DNA from: Gammaproteobacteria bacterium
Lineage (GTDB): Bacteria; Pseudomonadota; Gammaproteobacteria; JACCYU01
Direction: 5' to 3'
Assembly: GCA_013695765.1 (NCBI GenBank)
Contig: JACCZW010000162.1
Coordinates: 1 to 59,289, forward strand
DNA length: 59,289 nucleotides
Shown: piece after piece, positions 46,749-58,688 of the stretch
Position numbering within the stretch: position 1 is the first letter of the stretch
Layout of the letters: every line of letters begins with the position of its first letter
Position numbers and translations under genes: made by a program
Notes under the pieces: model-generated
The model's input: only the letters and a program-made list of their open reading frames with translations
Database searches by the model: none
What the model was told of the DNA's origin: nothing

Positions 46749-48190
46749 GTCAATCCGCGCCGAATCTGGCCCTTGTTCCCGTGATCCTTTCCGGCGGTTC
46801 GGGCACGCGGCTGTGGCCCATGTCGCGGCAGCTATATCCCAAGCAGTTTATCCCGTTGACCGGCGATCTGAGCCTGTTTCAGACGACGCTGCGACGGCTG
46901 GAAGGGATCGACAACCTCGCCTTCACCCTGGTCGTATGCAACAACGAACACCGCTTCATGGCGGCCGAGCAGGTGCGCACCATCGACGCGCACGACGTGC
47001 GCCTGATGCTTGAACCGGTGGGGCGTAACACCGCGCCTGCGATCGCGGCGGCGGCGCTGGAAATCTGCGCGCAGGTCGAAGATGCCGTGATGCTAGTGCT
47101 GCCGGCCGACCACATCATCAAGGACACCGCGTCGTTCGGCGCCGCGCTCACGACCGCGCGGCGTGCGGCGGCCGATGGTCATCTGGTGACGTTCGGCATA
47201 ATCCCTGAACGCGCGGAGACCGGTTACGGCTATATTCACCGTGGCGCGGCGCTGGCCGGACATGACAAAGGCGGCGCGGCGTACACGGTCGATGCCTTCC
47301 GCGAAAAACCCGATCAGGCCACCGCCGAATCCTATCTGGCGGCGGGCGATTATTTCTGGAACAGCGGCATGTTCTGCTTCGCCGCGCGGCGCTATCTGGA
47401 TGAACTGAGAACGCACGCGCCGCAAATCTTTGAGGCCTGCGTAAAGGCGCACGAGGCACGCGCGCGCGATTTGGATTTTATCCGGCTGGATCGGTCGGCA
47501 TTTGAGGCCTCGCCCAGGGACTCCATCGATTACGCCGTGATGGAAAAGACCGAGTCGGCCGTGGTCATTCCGCTCAAGGCCGGCTGGAGCGACGTCGGTT
47601 CCTGGCACTCGCTGTGGGAAGCAGAACCGCACGACGGCAATGGCAACATCGAGGTCGGTGACATTCTGACCGAAGATTGCACAGGCTGCTACATCAACGC
47701 CGGCCATCGGCTGGTGAGCGCGGTGGGGATCAAGGATCAGATCATTATCGAAACGGCCGATGCGGTGCTGGTGGTGCCGCGCGCCCGCGCGCAGGATACG
47801 AAACACATCGTCGAGCAGCTCAAATCACGCGGCCGCACGGAGGCGACCACGCACCGCAAGGTGTACCGGCCGTGGGGCGATTACGAGGGCATCGATCTCT
47901 CCGGCCGTTTCCAGGTCAAGCGCATCACGGTCAATCCGGGCGGTACCTTGTCCTTGCAGATGCACCACCACCGCGCCGAACACTGGGTAGTGGTCACCGG
48001 CACCGCGCGTGTGACGCGCGGCGACGAGGTGTTTTTGCTCAGCGAAAACGAATCCACGTTCATCCCCACCGGCACCCGTCATCGGCTGGAAAACCCCGGC
48101 AAAATCCCGCTTGAGCTGATCGAAGTGCAAAGCGGCAGCTATCTCGGCGAGGACGATATCGTGCGGTTTGAGGATAATTACGGGCGATAA
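46745..48190 (+). CDS. manC: Mannose-1-phosphate guanylyltransferase / mannose-6-phosphate isomerase
   Basis: Protein of 481 residues, the length of the bifunctional type II enzyme (AlgA/ManC). The GMP domain begins LSGGSGTRLWPMSRQLYPKQ; VVIPLKAGWSDVGSWHSLW and YWGDYEG-type motifs (YRPWGDYEGIDLSGRF) follow. The C-terminal cupin has the zinc-site sequence LQMHHHRAEHWVVVTGTARV. It supplies GDP-mannose, probably for a cell-surface polymer, although it lies about 5 kb from the polysaccharide locus. It is coupled to lnt by ATGA. Confidence 0.95.
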   Translation: MSQSAPNLALVPVILSGGSGTRLWPMSRQLYPKQFIPLTGDLSLFQTTLRRLEGIDNLAFTLVVCNNEHRFMAAEQVRTIDAHDVRLMLEPVGRNTAPAIAAAALEICAQVEDAVMLVLPADHIIKDTASFGAALTTARRAAADGHLVTFGIIPERAETGYGYIHRGAALAGHDKGGAAYTVDAFREKPDQATAESYLAAGDYFWNSGMFCFAARRYLDELRTHAPQIFEACVKAHEARARDLDFIRLDRSAFEASPRDSIDYAVMEKTESAVVIPLKAGWSDVGSWHSLWEAEPHDGNGNIEVGDILTEDCTGCYINAGHRLVSAVGIKDQIIIETADAVLVVPRARAQDTKHIVEQLKSRGRTEATTHRKVYRPWGDYEGIDLSGRFQVKRITVNPGGTLSLQMHHHRAEHWVVVTGTARVTRGDEVFLLSENESTFIPTGTRHRLENPGKIPLELIEVQSGSYLGEDDIVRFEDNYGR

Positions 48191-48196
48191 TTTTCT

Positions 48197-48366
48197 CCCG
48201 GCGCCATCCATCTTGGTGTTACTCCACCGAAGTTAGTTTCGTGGAGGAAGACGGCAAGGTTTATCTGGTCAATGCGCGCGACGTGCAACCGCAAAGCCGG
48301 CGCTTGCGGGGCGTTGCAACCATGAAGATGACGACGACAGAGATCATGGCGCTCACGCGCGGGTAA
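48197..48366 (+). pseudogene. Remnant of an AbrB-type antitoxin
   Basis: The frame ending at 48366 reads VSFVEEDGKVYLVNARDVQP and ends MTTTEIMALTRG, like the C-terminal half of AbrB/SpoVT-type antitoxins. The upstream piece LGVTPPKLVS lies one frame away, and the usual N-terminal DNA-binding strands (about 20 residues) are absent between it and manC. A GTG at 48241 could still start a 41-residue fragment. It sits three bases before the PIN toxin gene, where its antitoxin is expected. Confidence 0.55.
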
Positions 48367-48369
48367 CGG

Positions 48370-48789
48370 GTGAGTGGAATACTCGTCGACTCGAACGTCA
48401 TTCTGGATGTGTTTGAAGATGATCCGGTCTGGTTCGAGTGGTCGGCATCCGTCCTGGAATGGTACGGTCACTCCAACGCCTTATACATCAACCCGATCGT
48501 GTACTACGAGGTTTCCATTGGCTTCAACCGTATCGAGGATCTGGAAGCGGCGCTGACGCAAGCCGGCTTTCAGTACATACCGATTCCTAAAGAGGCCTTG
48601 TTTCTGGCGGGAAAGGTGTTCTTGCGCTACCGAAGACGCGCGGGCGCGAAAACTTTGCCGCTACCTGATTTCTACATCAGCGCACATGCCGCCGTAGATC
48701 ATTTGCAGTTGATGACACGCGATGTCGCACGCTTCCGAACCAATTACCCGACCGTAAAGTTGATCTCACCGCGGCGCCAGTCTCTTTGA
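48370..48789 (+). CDS. PIN-domain toxin, VapC-like
   Basis: Protein of 139 residues starting at GTG (MSGILVDSNVILDVFEDD). The PIN acidic residues Asp7, Glu47 (INPIVYYEVSIGF), Asp100 (LPLPDFYISAHAAV) and Asp118 (LMTRDVARF) are all present, so the predicted Mg-dependent RNase looks intact. The adjacent antitoxin seems degraded, which is unexpected for an active toxin. Activity may be low or the antitoxin may be supplied elsewhere. Confidence 0.85.
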   Translation: MSGILVDSNVILDVFEDDPVWFEWSASVLEWYGHSNALYINPIVYYEVSIGFNRIEDLEAALTQAGFQYIPIPKEALFLAGKVFLRYRRRAGAKTLPLPDFYISAHAAVDHLQLMTRDVARFRTNYPTVKLISPRRQSL

Positions 48790-48800
48790 GTGCTTTGGCC

Positions 48801-49325
48801 TCACCTGGAGAGACGTGTAAATTCATCGTCCTGACAATTCGGGCACAACGGAATACGCCCCGCCTTCGCAAACGTTAGCTGCTCCGCGCACGACGTGCAT
48901 TCCAGGGTGCCAGCCGCCGTGATCTCGCCGCTGCGATAACCGCCGCTGTCATTGGCTTGCGCGGCCCATTGCGCGAGTTCGAGTTTGGTCTGGTCGGCGA
49001 CGCTGGTGAACAGATCCAGCAGTTTCGCTTCGATCAGCTCCACGTCCATGTGAAACCAGTCGCTATATTCCTTGCCGGTTTCGTTGACGTAGCGGCCCAT
49101 CTCGCTTAAGTCGCGCCGCAGAAAATCGGCTACGCCCCCGGCGTCCTCGCGCGTGGTTTCGCCCAGTTCCACCGCTCGTGCGCGCGCCCTCTCGATGGCA
49201 TGTTCCAGAGTAGGGCGCGCGCTGTGCTCCGCGTTCTCCAGCGTGTGTCGCACCCGCTCCATCATGCGATTGTAGACGCCAACGCGGTGGTCCTGATGAG
49301 GGTCCTGATGTTCCGGTTCAGTCAT
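48801..49325 (-). CDS. ybeL: Zinc-ribbon protein, YbeL family (DUF1451)
   Basis: Protein of 174 residues. A helical N-terminal region (MMERVRHTLENAEHSARPTL, then YVNETGKEYSDWFHMD) is followed by a C-terminal zinc ribbon with paired cysteines in LECTSCAEQ and IPLCPNCQDDEF. This is the YbeL/DUF1451 layout; YbeL lies next to leuS in E. coli as well. The function is unknown. It is divergent from leuS and convergent with vapC. Confidence 0.85.
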   Translation of the reverse strand: MTEPEHQDPHQDHRVGVYNRMMERVRHTLENAEHSARPTLEHAIERARARAVELGETTREDAGGVADFLRRDLSEMGRYVNETGKEYSDWFHMDVELIEAKLLDLFTSVADQTKLELAQWAAQANDSGGYRSGEITAAGTLECTSCAEQLTFAKAGRIPLCPNCQDDEFTRLSR

Positions 49326-49349
49326 TGCGGATGTTCCCTTCAGTGATAG

Positions 49350-51998
<2,649 letters not shown>

Positions 51999-52000
51999 AC

Positions 52001-52537
52001 ATGGAATGGCGGCGGGCCACACGCGGAGTCCGCGCAGGCAACGCGGTGTGTCTGGCGCTTGTAGTGTTCGTTTCCGCGTGCGGATTCCAGTTGCGCGCTC
52101 AGGCCGATCTGCCGACGACGATGCAGCGCACCTATATCGACGGCTTGAGCCCCTACAGCAACTTCCGCGTGGAGCTGGAGCGCACCTTGCGCGCGAACGG
52201 CGTGAATGTCGTGGAAGAAGACCGCGCAACCGCCGTACTGCGAATCAAAAGCGAGCAGCGCGGGCGGCGCGTGCTGTCGGTCGGGACCGACGGCAGGGTG
52301 CGCGAATTCGAGCTGTTTACGGTGGTGAGGTTTGAAGTCGAAGTGCAGGGCGACGCCGAAGGGCGGGGCAATGACTTGCGGCTCAGGGATCAAACGCTCA
52401 CAGTCACCCGCGAGTTTTTGTTCGAGGAGACCGACGTGCTCGGCAACGCCGCCGAGTCCGACCTGCTTTACGACGATATGGAAACCGAACTCGTGCGGCT
52501 CATGCTCTATCGCCTGGAAGCGCTGAAGTCGTCCTAG
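52001..52537 (+). CDS. lptE: LPS-assembly lipoprotein LptE
   Basis: Protein of 178 residues. A lipoprotein signal ends in the lipobox VSAC with Cys27. CGFQLRAQADLP after the Cys and REFLFEETDVLGNAAE later are typical of LptE (RlpB), which plugs the LptD barrel at the outer membrane. It lies two bases after leuS, as in many Gammaproteobacteria. The usual next gene holA is absent; a transposase remnant follows instead. Confidence 0.92.
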   Translation: MEWRRATRGVRAGNAVCLALVVFVSACGFQLRAQADLPTTMQRTYIDGLSPYSNFRVELERTLRANGVNVVEEDRATAVLRIKSEQRGRRVLSVGTDGRVREFELFTVVRFEVEVQGDAEGRGNDLRLRDQTLTVTREFLFEETDVLGNAAESDLLYDDMETELVRLMLYRLEALKSS

Positions 52538-52591
52538 TCGGTGCTGACCGCTATTGCGCGCATACGTGTCACGCCCGACTGCGCCCGGCAT

Positions 52592-52985
52592 CTATAAGCT
52601 TTTGTAGATACTGTTATCCGAGTCAACCCGCATGCAGTTCTGGATTGAATGATTGACCCGATTTAAGCGCGCTGTAGGCGACCTGTAGGCGAACTGGATC
52701 AGTTTACGCATCATGGCGCCGATGATGAGCATGGCTGGTTTGCCACGCTCAAGGAGACGGCCGCGATACCGTTTGCCCCAGGTGGTTTTGTAGAGGGCCA
52801 CCATGGCGGGCATGTACAGCGCCTTGCGCAGATACGCACGACCGACCTTGGACAGTCGTGTTTTGCCGTTGACGCTGGATCCCGAGCGGTGCTGGCGGGG
52901 ATTGAGACCGCCGGCGAAGGCTGCCACCGCACGGCCATTATCGAAGCGCGCCGGGTCGGCCAGGAACGCGAGCAGGTGCGTTCGC
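52592..52985 (-). pseudogene. Remnant of an IS110-family transposase
   Basis: On the minus strand the frame reads HLLAFLADPARFDNGRAV, then AAFAGGLNPRQHRSGSSVNG and GRAYLRKALYMPAMVA, the C-terminal domain of IS110/IS116/IS902 transposases. Upstream of about 52985 GVPGLG appears one frame away, so the copy is frameshifted, and the N-terminal DEDD domain is missing. It sits where holA usually follows lptE, so the insertion or later deletion disrupted that synteny. Confidence 0.75.
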
Positions 52986-53253
52986 CTAAGCCTGGGACGC
53001 CAATGTGATCATTTTTATAGTCCTTGGCGCAACCGCCTCTTCCAATGCAGGCTCAAGATCCTTGAGGTCTGGCCGAAGATACTGTTCGATTGCTCGCCAG
53101 TGAAAAAGGTATCCGGCGCAAGATCTACGCAACAAGCTCAAGGCTTACAAAGTGGGCACGGCGTCCGGAACCCTGCCGTCAACACCAACTTGACTGCAAT
53201 CCGATAATACAAGTGTGGATTAAGCGCAGCGTATCCACCGAACCACTTAAAGA
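52986..53253. other. Unassigned stretch beside the IS remnant
   Basis: About 270 bases with no convincing gene. Small plus- and minus-strand open frames exist (for example part of 52803-53207 plus, containing FYSPWRNRLF), but none shows family motifs. It may be degraded insertion-sequence DNA. Confidence 0.4.
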
Positions 53254-54323
53254 TCAGAAGCCGACCGCAAGCGACGCGATCGTGCGCCATTCGGATTCGC
53301 TCTGGGTGCCGTTCAAGTCCTGAACGATGGGGATCCCGACGGAGATTGCGGCCGCCCACCGGCCGCCGAAGACGCCCCTGACACCAGGCGAGACAAAGAT
53401 GAGATTGCCGCCGCTGTTGCGTTCACTCTCGCCGCGATCTCCAGCTCGTCGCGCCATTCGCCGTTGATCTCAAGTATGGCGTCCCAGGCAATGCCGGCTG
53501 CATGGATATGCGCGGCTTCCGGGTGGTCATGCGCATGCGAGGGCTCCGCCGCACTCAACTGATAAACGGCAGCCACGCCATAGTGAACGCTGTCACCCAG
53601 GTCCGTATCCTGCGCGCCTTCAGTGGCGAGCGAGTAGAGCAGGCTCCCGTGTAGCGATAATCCGCCCCACATACGACTATGGGCAATCCCGATAAAAGGA
53701 TCCCACGAGCCCGATCCCGGTTGATGTTCAGCCTCAAACCTGCCACTGGCGTGTTCCGTCGGCTCCTCGTCGTCGTGCCCGTCGTCGACTTCCGCGGGCG
53801 CGTCCACGATCTCGTCGTGATCGCCGGTTGGGGTCTTGATTCCCGCGAGCAAAGCCGTGTGGGCATCGTGCTCGTCGCTGTGCAGGAACCGGTATTGTCC
53901 GAACAGGCGCAGGTCGCCTACGCCATCGCTGTCGCCGAGATCGCTCACCTCATCCGCGGCGCCGTGAACGTGTGCGGGCTCCCGGATGTTGGCGCGATGC
54001 ACGTATGGAATACTTGCGCCCAGGGTGAGATTGTCCGTCAACCCGTAGCCGGCATTGACGTTGGTTGTCCATAAAGCATCGACGCTGTGAACGTCCTCGT
54101 GCGCTTCCCCGAGCGCGCGCAGCGTGTCATCGGGGATATCGTCGAGCGCCTGATATTCCGCGAACAGGCCAACGCTGATGTCGCCCTTGAGCATGGGCGC
54201 CGCGGAAAGCGTGGCCACCGGGCCGGACATCTGCTCGCCCAGGGCCAGACTGGGATGATCGGCGTAAACGGCAGGTGACGCCAGACTCAAGCAAAGCCCA
54301 AGGAGCGGACTCCTTTTTTTCAT
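53254..54323 (-). pseudogene. His-rich outer-membrane beta-barrel protein, frameshifted
   Basis: The start MKKRSPLLGLCLSLASPAVYA is a signal peptide. Alternating strands (LTLGASIPYVH, VGDLRLFGQYRFL, GGLSLHGSLLYSL) suggest a beta-barrel of the phenol-degradation MetA-like type. Loops are rich in His/Asp (HSDEHDAHTA, HAHDHPEAAHIHAAG), possibly metal-binding. After EWRDELEIA the frame leaves the family pattern; one extra G near 53431-53436 would continue into SGGNLIFVSPGVRGVFGG and IVQDLNGTQ to 53254. It is therefore drawn as one broken gene. It is last in a minus-strand copper/redox gene set. Confidence 0.65.
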
Positions 54324-54611
54324 TTGACGATCTCTGTGCAGTGCGGGCATGACAAATCACGGCGCGAAGGACAAATGGTTAGGAAAAGTGAACGCTTTTT
54401 TATCGACGGCAAAGGTAGTGCCGGCTGAGCGGGTTGTCAACGAAGCGATTGCTCGGTCTCGCGTCAGGGACTGTTCGGGTTATTCGTAGATCCGAGGCGA
54501 GCTATGGGCAGGGCGGCCCGAGCTGCGCATGTCGATCCCGAGAAACAGTCGCAAACGCCCGGAACAGAGAGCGTTTGCAACCGATAAGCTGCTGCTGCGG
54601 GCGCGAGACTC
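54324..54611. other. Intergenic region with one terminator-like hairpin
   Basis: About 290 bases without a convincing gene. GCAAACGC (54551-54558) and GCGTTTGC (54571-54578) form an 8-pair stem with a 12-base loop just after the end of the minus-strand gene at 54612, a possible terminator without a strong T-run. The 54370-54410 part is AT-rich and may hold the promoter of the outer-membrane protein gene. Confidence 0.4.
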
Positions 54612-54998
54612 TTATCTGACCCGGCACACGGAGGTATCCGAAATTACCGTGCGGCCGAGGCGGTTCAGGATCTTGCCGGTCACCTGGCGGCTGACAATAA
54701 ATTTCGCGGTGATGGGTGTCGCGCCCGTGCCGATGTCGGCCAGGTTGCTGTCGAAATCGCATGCGAGCTCATCGCCCACGGCGCTCCTGAGCGTCGTGGT
54801 TCTTACGTTCTGGCCCGATTGCGCTCTACACCGGTAGAGCCGTCCAGGAACCAGATTGCGACCATCGACCGAAATCTTGGAGCGGTTCGCTCGTTTTTCA
54901 CATTTAACCTCGATATTCGCTGCATCGGCATGGGTGGATGCGAATGCGCCCAGCAGCACGGCGGCAAGCATTGAGGTGACCACAGTTTTTGCATTCAT
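54612..54998 (-). CDS. Small secreted protein of unknown function
   Basis: Protein of 128 residues. MNAKTVVTSMLAAVLLGAFA up to about residue 26 (HADA) is a signal peptide. The mature part holds four cysteines (KCEKRAN, YRCRAQ, ACDFDS, VCRVR), which could form disulfides in the periplasm. No family is recognised. AAGGAGAATCTC precedes the ATG, a good ribosome binding site. It lies between the peroxidase and the outer-membrane protein genes on the same strand, 69 bases from the former. Confidence 0.7.
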   Translation of the reverse strand: MNAKTVVTSMLAAVLLGAFASTHADAANIEVKCEKRANRSKISVDGRNLVPGRLYRCRAQSGQNVRTTTLRSAVGDELACDFDSNLADIGTGATPITAKFIVSRQVTGKILNRLGRTVISDTSVCRVR

Positions 54999-55067
54999 GA
55001 GATTCTCCTTATCCTTTAGTTGATAAAAGTTACTGTTTGCTTAATTCCGCAACAATGAGGCCGACAT

Positions 55068-56809
55068 CTATGGTTGGAACGGACTCAGATTGAGGAAGGT
55101 CCGAATCGGGCTCCCAAGGCCACCCGCACCTACCGCCGGGATTTCCCGCAGCGTGGTCATAGCCTCTCCGTTGCCGTTGTCGGTGACGCCAAACTCGTCT
55201 CCCGGATGCCCATCGGGAACGAACAACTGGGGGTGATCGAACGGCGCTTTCTCGAAGCGGACACGCTCATCGGTGGCGGCCAACAGAAATGCCACCAGCG
55301 CGTCTTTTTGATCATCGTTGAGGCCCAGCGGGCGAATGGCGCTATCCGTGAATTTGCTGGGAAAATCTCCGCCGCGGTTATAGAAATCCACCACCTGGCG
55401 CAAAGTGGCCTGGCCGCCGTTATGAAAATACGGCCCGGTCAGCTCGATGTTGCGAAGTATCGATACCTTGAAAAGACCTTTACCGGGATCGAGCGCATCA
55501 CCCGCATCCTCCGAGTTTGGTCTAACAGCGATATTAAAGAATCGATCGACCCGGCTTCCTCCATTTTTGGCGCTCGCGAGCAGCGTTCCACCGTGGCATT
55601 GATCGCAGCGGGCCTGACCTTCGAAGACCTGCTTTCCGAGTTTTTGCTGTGCAGTGAGTGCCGAAGATTTGCCCGCCAAGAACCGGTCCAGGGGAGCTTG
55701 ATCAGAGATTAGAGTCGCCTCGTAGAGCTGCACCGCGAGACCAAAGAAAAGGGAGAAGTTGGCCTCCATGAGGGTAAACTGATCGTTATCTATCGTAACC
55801 AGCTGCGGAGAACCCCAGAATTGCGATCTGAACGCTTGCTGGATTAGCGTCGAGTAAGAATCGCGTAGCCCTTTTCCACTTGGATGCACGAGAGCGCCCA
55901 GCACGCTATCCTGGGTAAACACCTTCTGTTTTCCCAGGGGAATAACCCCATCACCGAGCAGTTTTTCGCCGATATTCGCAAAACGTCGGTTTGTACAGGA
56001 CATCTCAAAGTTCGATAAAGGCGGCCCCACAGCCTGCGAAGCCAAGCTTCCGTTGCGAATGCTTACCTTGACCGGGCTTACCCTACCATTCACCACTTTG
56101 AACACCCGAGCGTTTGCATCTTGTTCGCCGTTCGGATTGACTCCATTGAAGTCATTCATCGCCCGTCCATCCCAAAACTGGCGAAAATTGAAGACGGCGT
56201 TGATCACGCTTGGCGAGTTGCGCGGCTCGACGCGCCGCGTGTGACTGCCATTGACATGGAACACGGGATCGGCCACGGAATATCGACCGGGTTTCCCGCC
56301 GTGACACCTACGAAGTCACGCAGAGCGACTCCCTGGGAGCTGGCCACATCGTTGGTATCGAATACGACCATTGACTTATTGTCGTTCGGGTACGCGAACT
56401 GGTGAAACGGAAAATCAGCAGCCTTCAAGGTGTAGTTTGGTCCGCCGCCACCGGATGCCGTGGGATCAAATATGGCATCCGCCAGATCCCCTGTCGCAGT
56501 GCGACCTCCGGGACTCAGTTGATTCTTGGCCCGGTTGTCCGCGCCCGCATGAAAGTGGCAGCTCGCGCACGCTTGTACGCCGTCACTGCCCACCTGCATG
56601 TCCCAGAACAGTGCTTTGCCCAGGCGGATGGCGGCGCGTTTGTCGGCGACGAAGTCTTTGAGATTAGGCGGTTCCGGAACCTTGATCTCACTCAGTGGTG
56701 GGCCCAGTTCCGCGTGCGCGCTCGACGGGGTAAGTAGCAGCGGTGCTAAGCTCAGTGTTTGAGCCAGGGCCGATGCGAATATGATCTTTCTAGTATTGTG
56801 GCGGTTCAT
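55068..56809 (-). pseudogene. Di-haem cytochrome c peroxidase family gene, frameshifted
   Basis: It starts at the ATG at 56809 (MNRHNTRKIIFASALAQTLS, signal peptide), preceded by AAAGGAGC. The first haem site is CASCH (residues 81-85). After VTAGNPVDIP the frame shifts near 56273-56277; one extra G would read IPVADPVFHVNGSH and continue with INAVFNFRQFWDGRA and the second haem site CDQCHGG to GLNDDQKDALVAFLLAATDE. The layout fits MauG/cytochrome c peroxidase proteins of the periplasm. It follows the multicopper oxidase gene on the same strand. Confidence 0.8.
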
Positions 56810-56974
56810 GATCGTTTGCTCCTTTTTGCAAACTAATGTTGTTCGTCCTGGTATTACCTGCGCTTTGATCGGCGACTTGCGTCTTAAAGCGTTTCGCCCC
56901 AGTAGCCTTGAATGCTCCGCAGATGCGGGCTGAATCGCGCGCGGGGTACGGCTCATCCCCGCGCGCCCTTTGCA

Positions 56975-58642
56975 TTACGGCACAATGTTCCAGGTCGCCA
57001 TCATCGCGTGATCCTCATGCGTCAAATTGTGACAGTGCAGGACGTAGCGGGCGCGGCGTCCCAGTTCGACCGAGGGATCGAATTCAGGATCTGGAAAGTC
57101 CCTGAAGCGCAAGAACACCTCGGTCGTGGTATCGCGCCCCAGGCGATACATGTCCTGACGCGACCGTTGCGCCATGGTAGGCGCCACCCCGTTGGTCGTG
57201 AGCACCCGTCCCTCCTCGAAATGGATGTGGAGCGGGTGCTCCCAGCCGCCGGAGAGGTTCTTCAGCACCCAGATCTCGGCCGTGTTGCGCTTGACCTGCA
57301 CCGGCGGGTTGGCGAGCTGCTTGGGTGTGTGATCGATATCTGAATCCCACAGCTTGCCGTTGACCTGCCACATGCCGTTGCCGCGCTCGAAGTTCCACAC
57401 GCGCCGCTGTGCCACTTCGCTTAGATCGATGGGCGGAAATGGACGGAAGGCATCGGGTACCCGGCTGGGGTCCGCGGCCTCACCGCCGATGCGAAACTCG
57501 ATCAATTGATTCTCGACCCGGTCGGGATTTAGAGTCGATTTGCGGTCGGGTTGGCGGCCGTCCTTCATCGGCAGGATATTGGCCAGGTAGACTTTGTCGC
57601 CGGGCTGAAAGCGCTTGAAGTCGATAATGATGTCGCTGCGTTCTGCGGGCCAGGTTTCGAGCTTTGTTAGGTTCTTGCGCGGCCGCTCCAGCAGATTGCC
57701 GTTGTCGGTGATCTGCGTGAACGGCTGATACTTTCCGCCGCGGCGCAGCACGAAGGTGTAGAAACGCGCGGGACCCGCATTTAAAACTCGAAAGCGGTAC
57801 TTGCGCCGCTTGACCTCGAGAAATGGCTGAATCTTGCCATTGACCGTAATCTTGTCGCCAAGCACACCGTCGAGGTTGAAATCATCGAACACGAGCTCGC
57901 CGGTACGCGGATCGAACTTCTTGTCCGCGACCATTAACGGGATGTCGTACGGGCCACTGGGCAGCCGCCAGCCCTGGGTTTCGTCGCCGGTGTCTTTCTC
58001 GTCGAAGAAACGCACCATGCTCGCCAGGCCCTTGTAGACGCCGGCCGAGGTGAAGTCGGGGCGGTGATAATGAAAAAACAGCGTAGTCAACGTCTCGCGG
58101 ATGTCGCCGCCGCTCGCGTCCCGCCACTCGGCGGGGATGGTCTCCGGCACGGTGAAGCCGGCGCGGGCCATGCAGTAATGGTGGTCGGTATACTGCCCGC
58201 GCTCGGTCCAGTTCCACGGGCCGCCGTCGCTCTCCGAGGTGGGCCCGGGAAACACGCCGTTAAATCCCCAGATGGGGCTGTCAATCAGATCCCGATGAAA
58301 GCTGTGAGGCTTTTCCTCCGCGCGCACGCGGTAGGTCTTCTGGGGCGGAAACCGGTTGTAAAACTGGTGCGCGGCCGGGTTTGGATCAGGACCACCCAGC
58401 GCACTGGGCTCCAGCACCGACGGTATGGGGAGTTGTTCTACCCACGCAGTGGTGGACGGGCTGGGCAGGATAACGTCCAGCGCGCTCGCTTTGCTCAGCC
58501 AAGTGCCGCCCAGGCCCAACAGACCGGAGCCGCCCGTGACCAGTCCGAGCTTTATAAGCTCGCGCCGGCTCAGGCGCGCCTGTGCGATCTCGCGATGCAA
58601 GTCGAGGACCCGGTGAAGCGTTCGTTTCGATTTGGTTAACAT
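56975..58642 (-). CDS. Multicopper oxidase, first copper motif apparently missing
   Basis: Protein of 555 residues from the ATG at 58642 (MLTKSKRTLHR), preceded by AAGGAAAA. A Tat motif SRRELIKLG lies at residues 25-33, so it is exported folded. CotA/phenoxazinone synthase-like features are LPSGPYDIPLMVADKKFD, LEVKRRKYRFRVLNAGPAR, and copper motifs HYH (191-193), HPLHIH (about 469) and HCHNLTHEDHAMM (about 536). The expected first motif (HLHG-type) is absent: FPGP (131-134) runs straight into TSESDGG. This looks like an in-frame deletion that would damage the trinuclear copper site. Confidence 0.85.
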   Translation of the reverse strand: MLTKSKRTLHRVLDLHREIAQARLSRRELIKLGLVTGGSGLLGLGGTWLSKASALDVILPSPSTTAWVEQLPIPSVLEPSALGGPDPNPAAHQFYNRFPPQKTYRVRAEEKPHSFHRDLIDSPIWGFNGVFPGPTSESDGGPWNWTERGQYTDHHYCMARAGFTVPETIPAEWRDASGGDIRETLTTLFFHYHRPDFTSAGVYKGLASMVRFFDEKDTGDETQGWRLPSGPYDIPLMVADKKFDPRTGELVFDDFNLDGVLGDKITVNGKIQPFLEVKRRKYRFRVLNAGPARFYTFVLRRGGKYQPFTQITDNGNLLERPRKNLTKLETWPAERSDIIIDFKRFQPGDKVYLANILPMKDGRQPDRKSTLNPDRVENQLIEFRIGGEAADPSRVPDAFRPFPPIDLSEVAQRRVWNFERGNGMWQVNGKLWDSDIDHTPKQLANPPVQVKRNTAEIWVLKNLSGGWEHPLHIHFEEGRVLTTNGVAPTMAQRSRQDMYRLGRDTTTEVFLRFRDFPDPEFDPSVELGRRARYVLHCHNLTHEDHAMMATWNIVP

Positions 58643-58688
58643 ATCTGCGTTTTCCTTAATTGATGTTCTGTCCATTGAGAGCTGGTGC

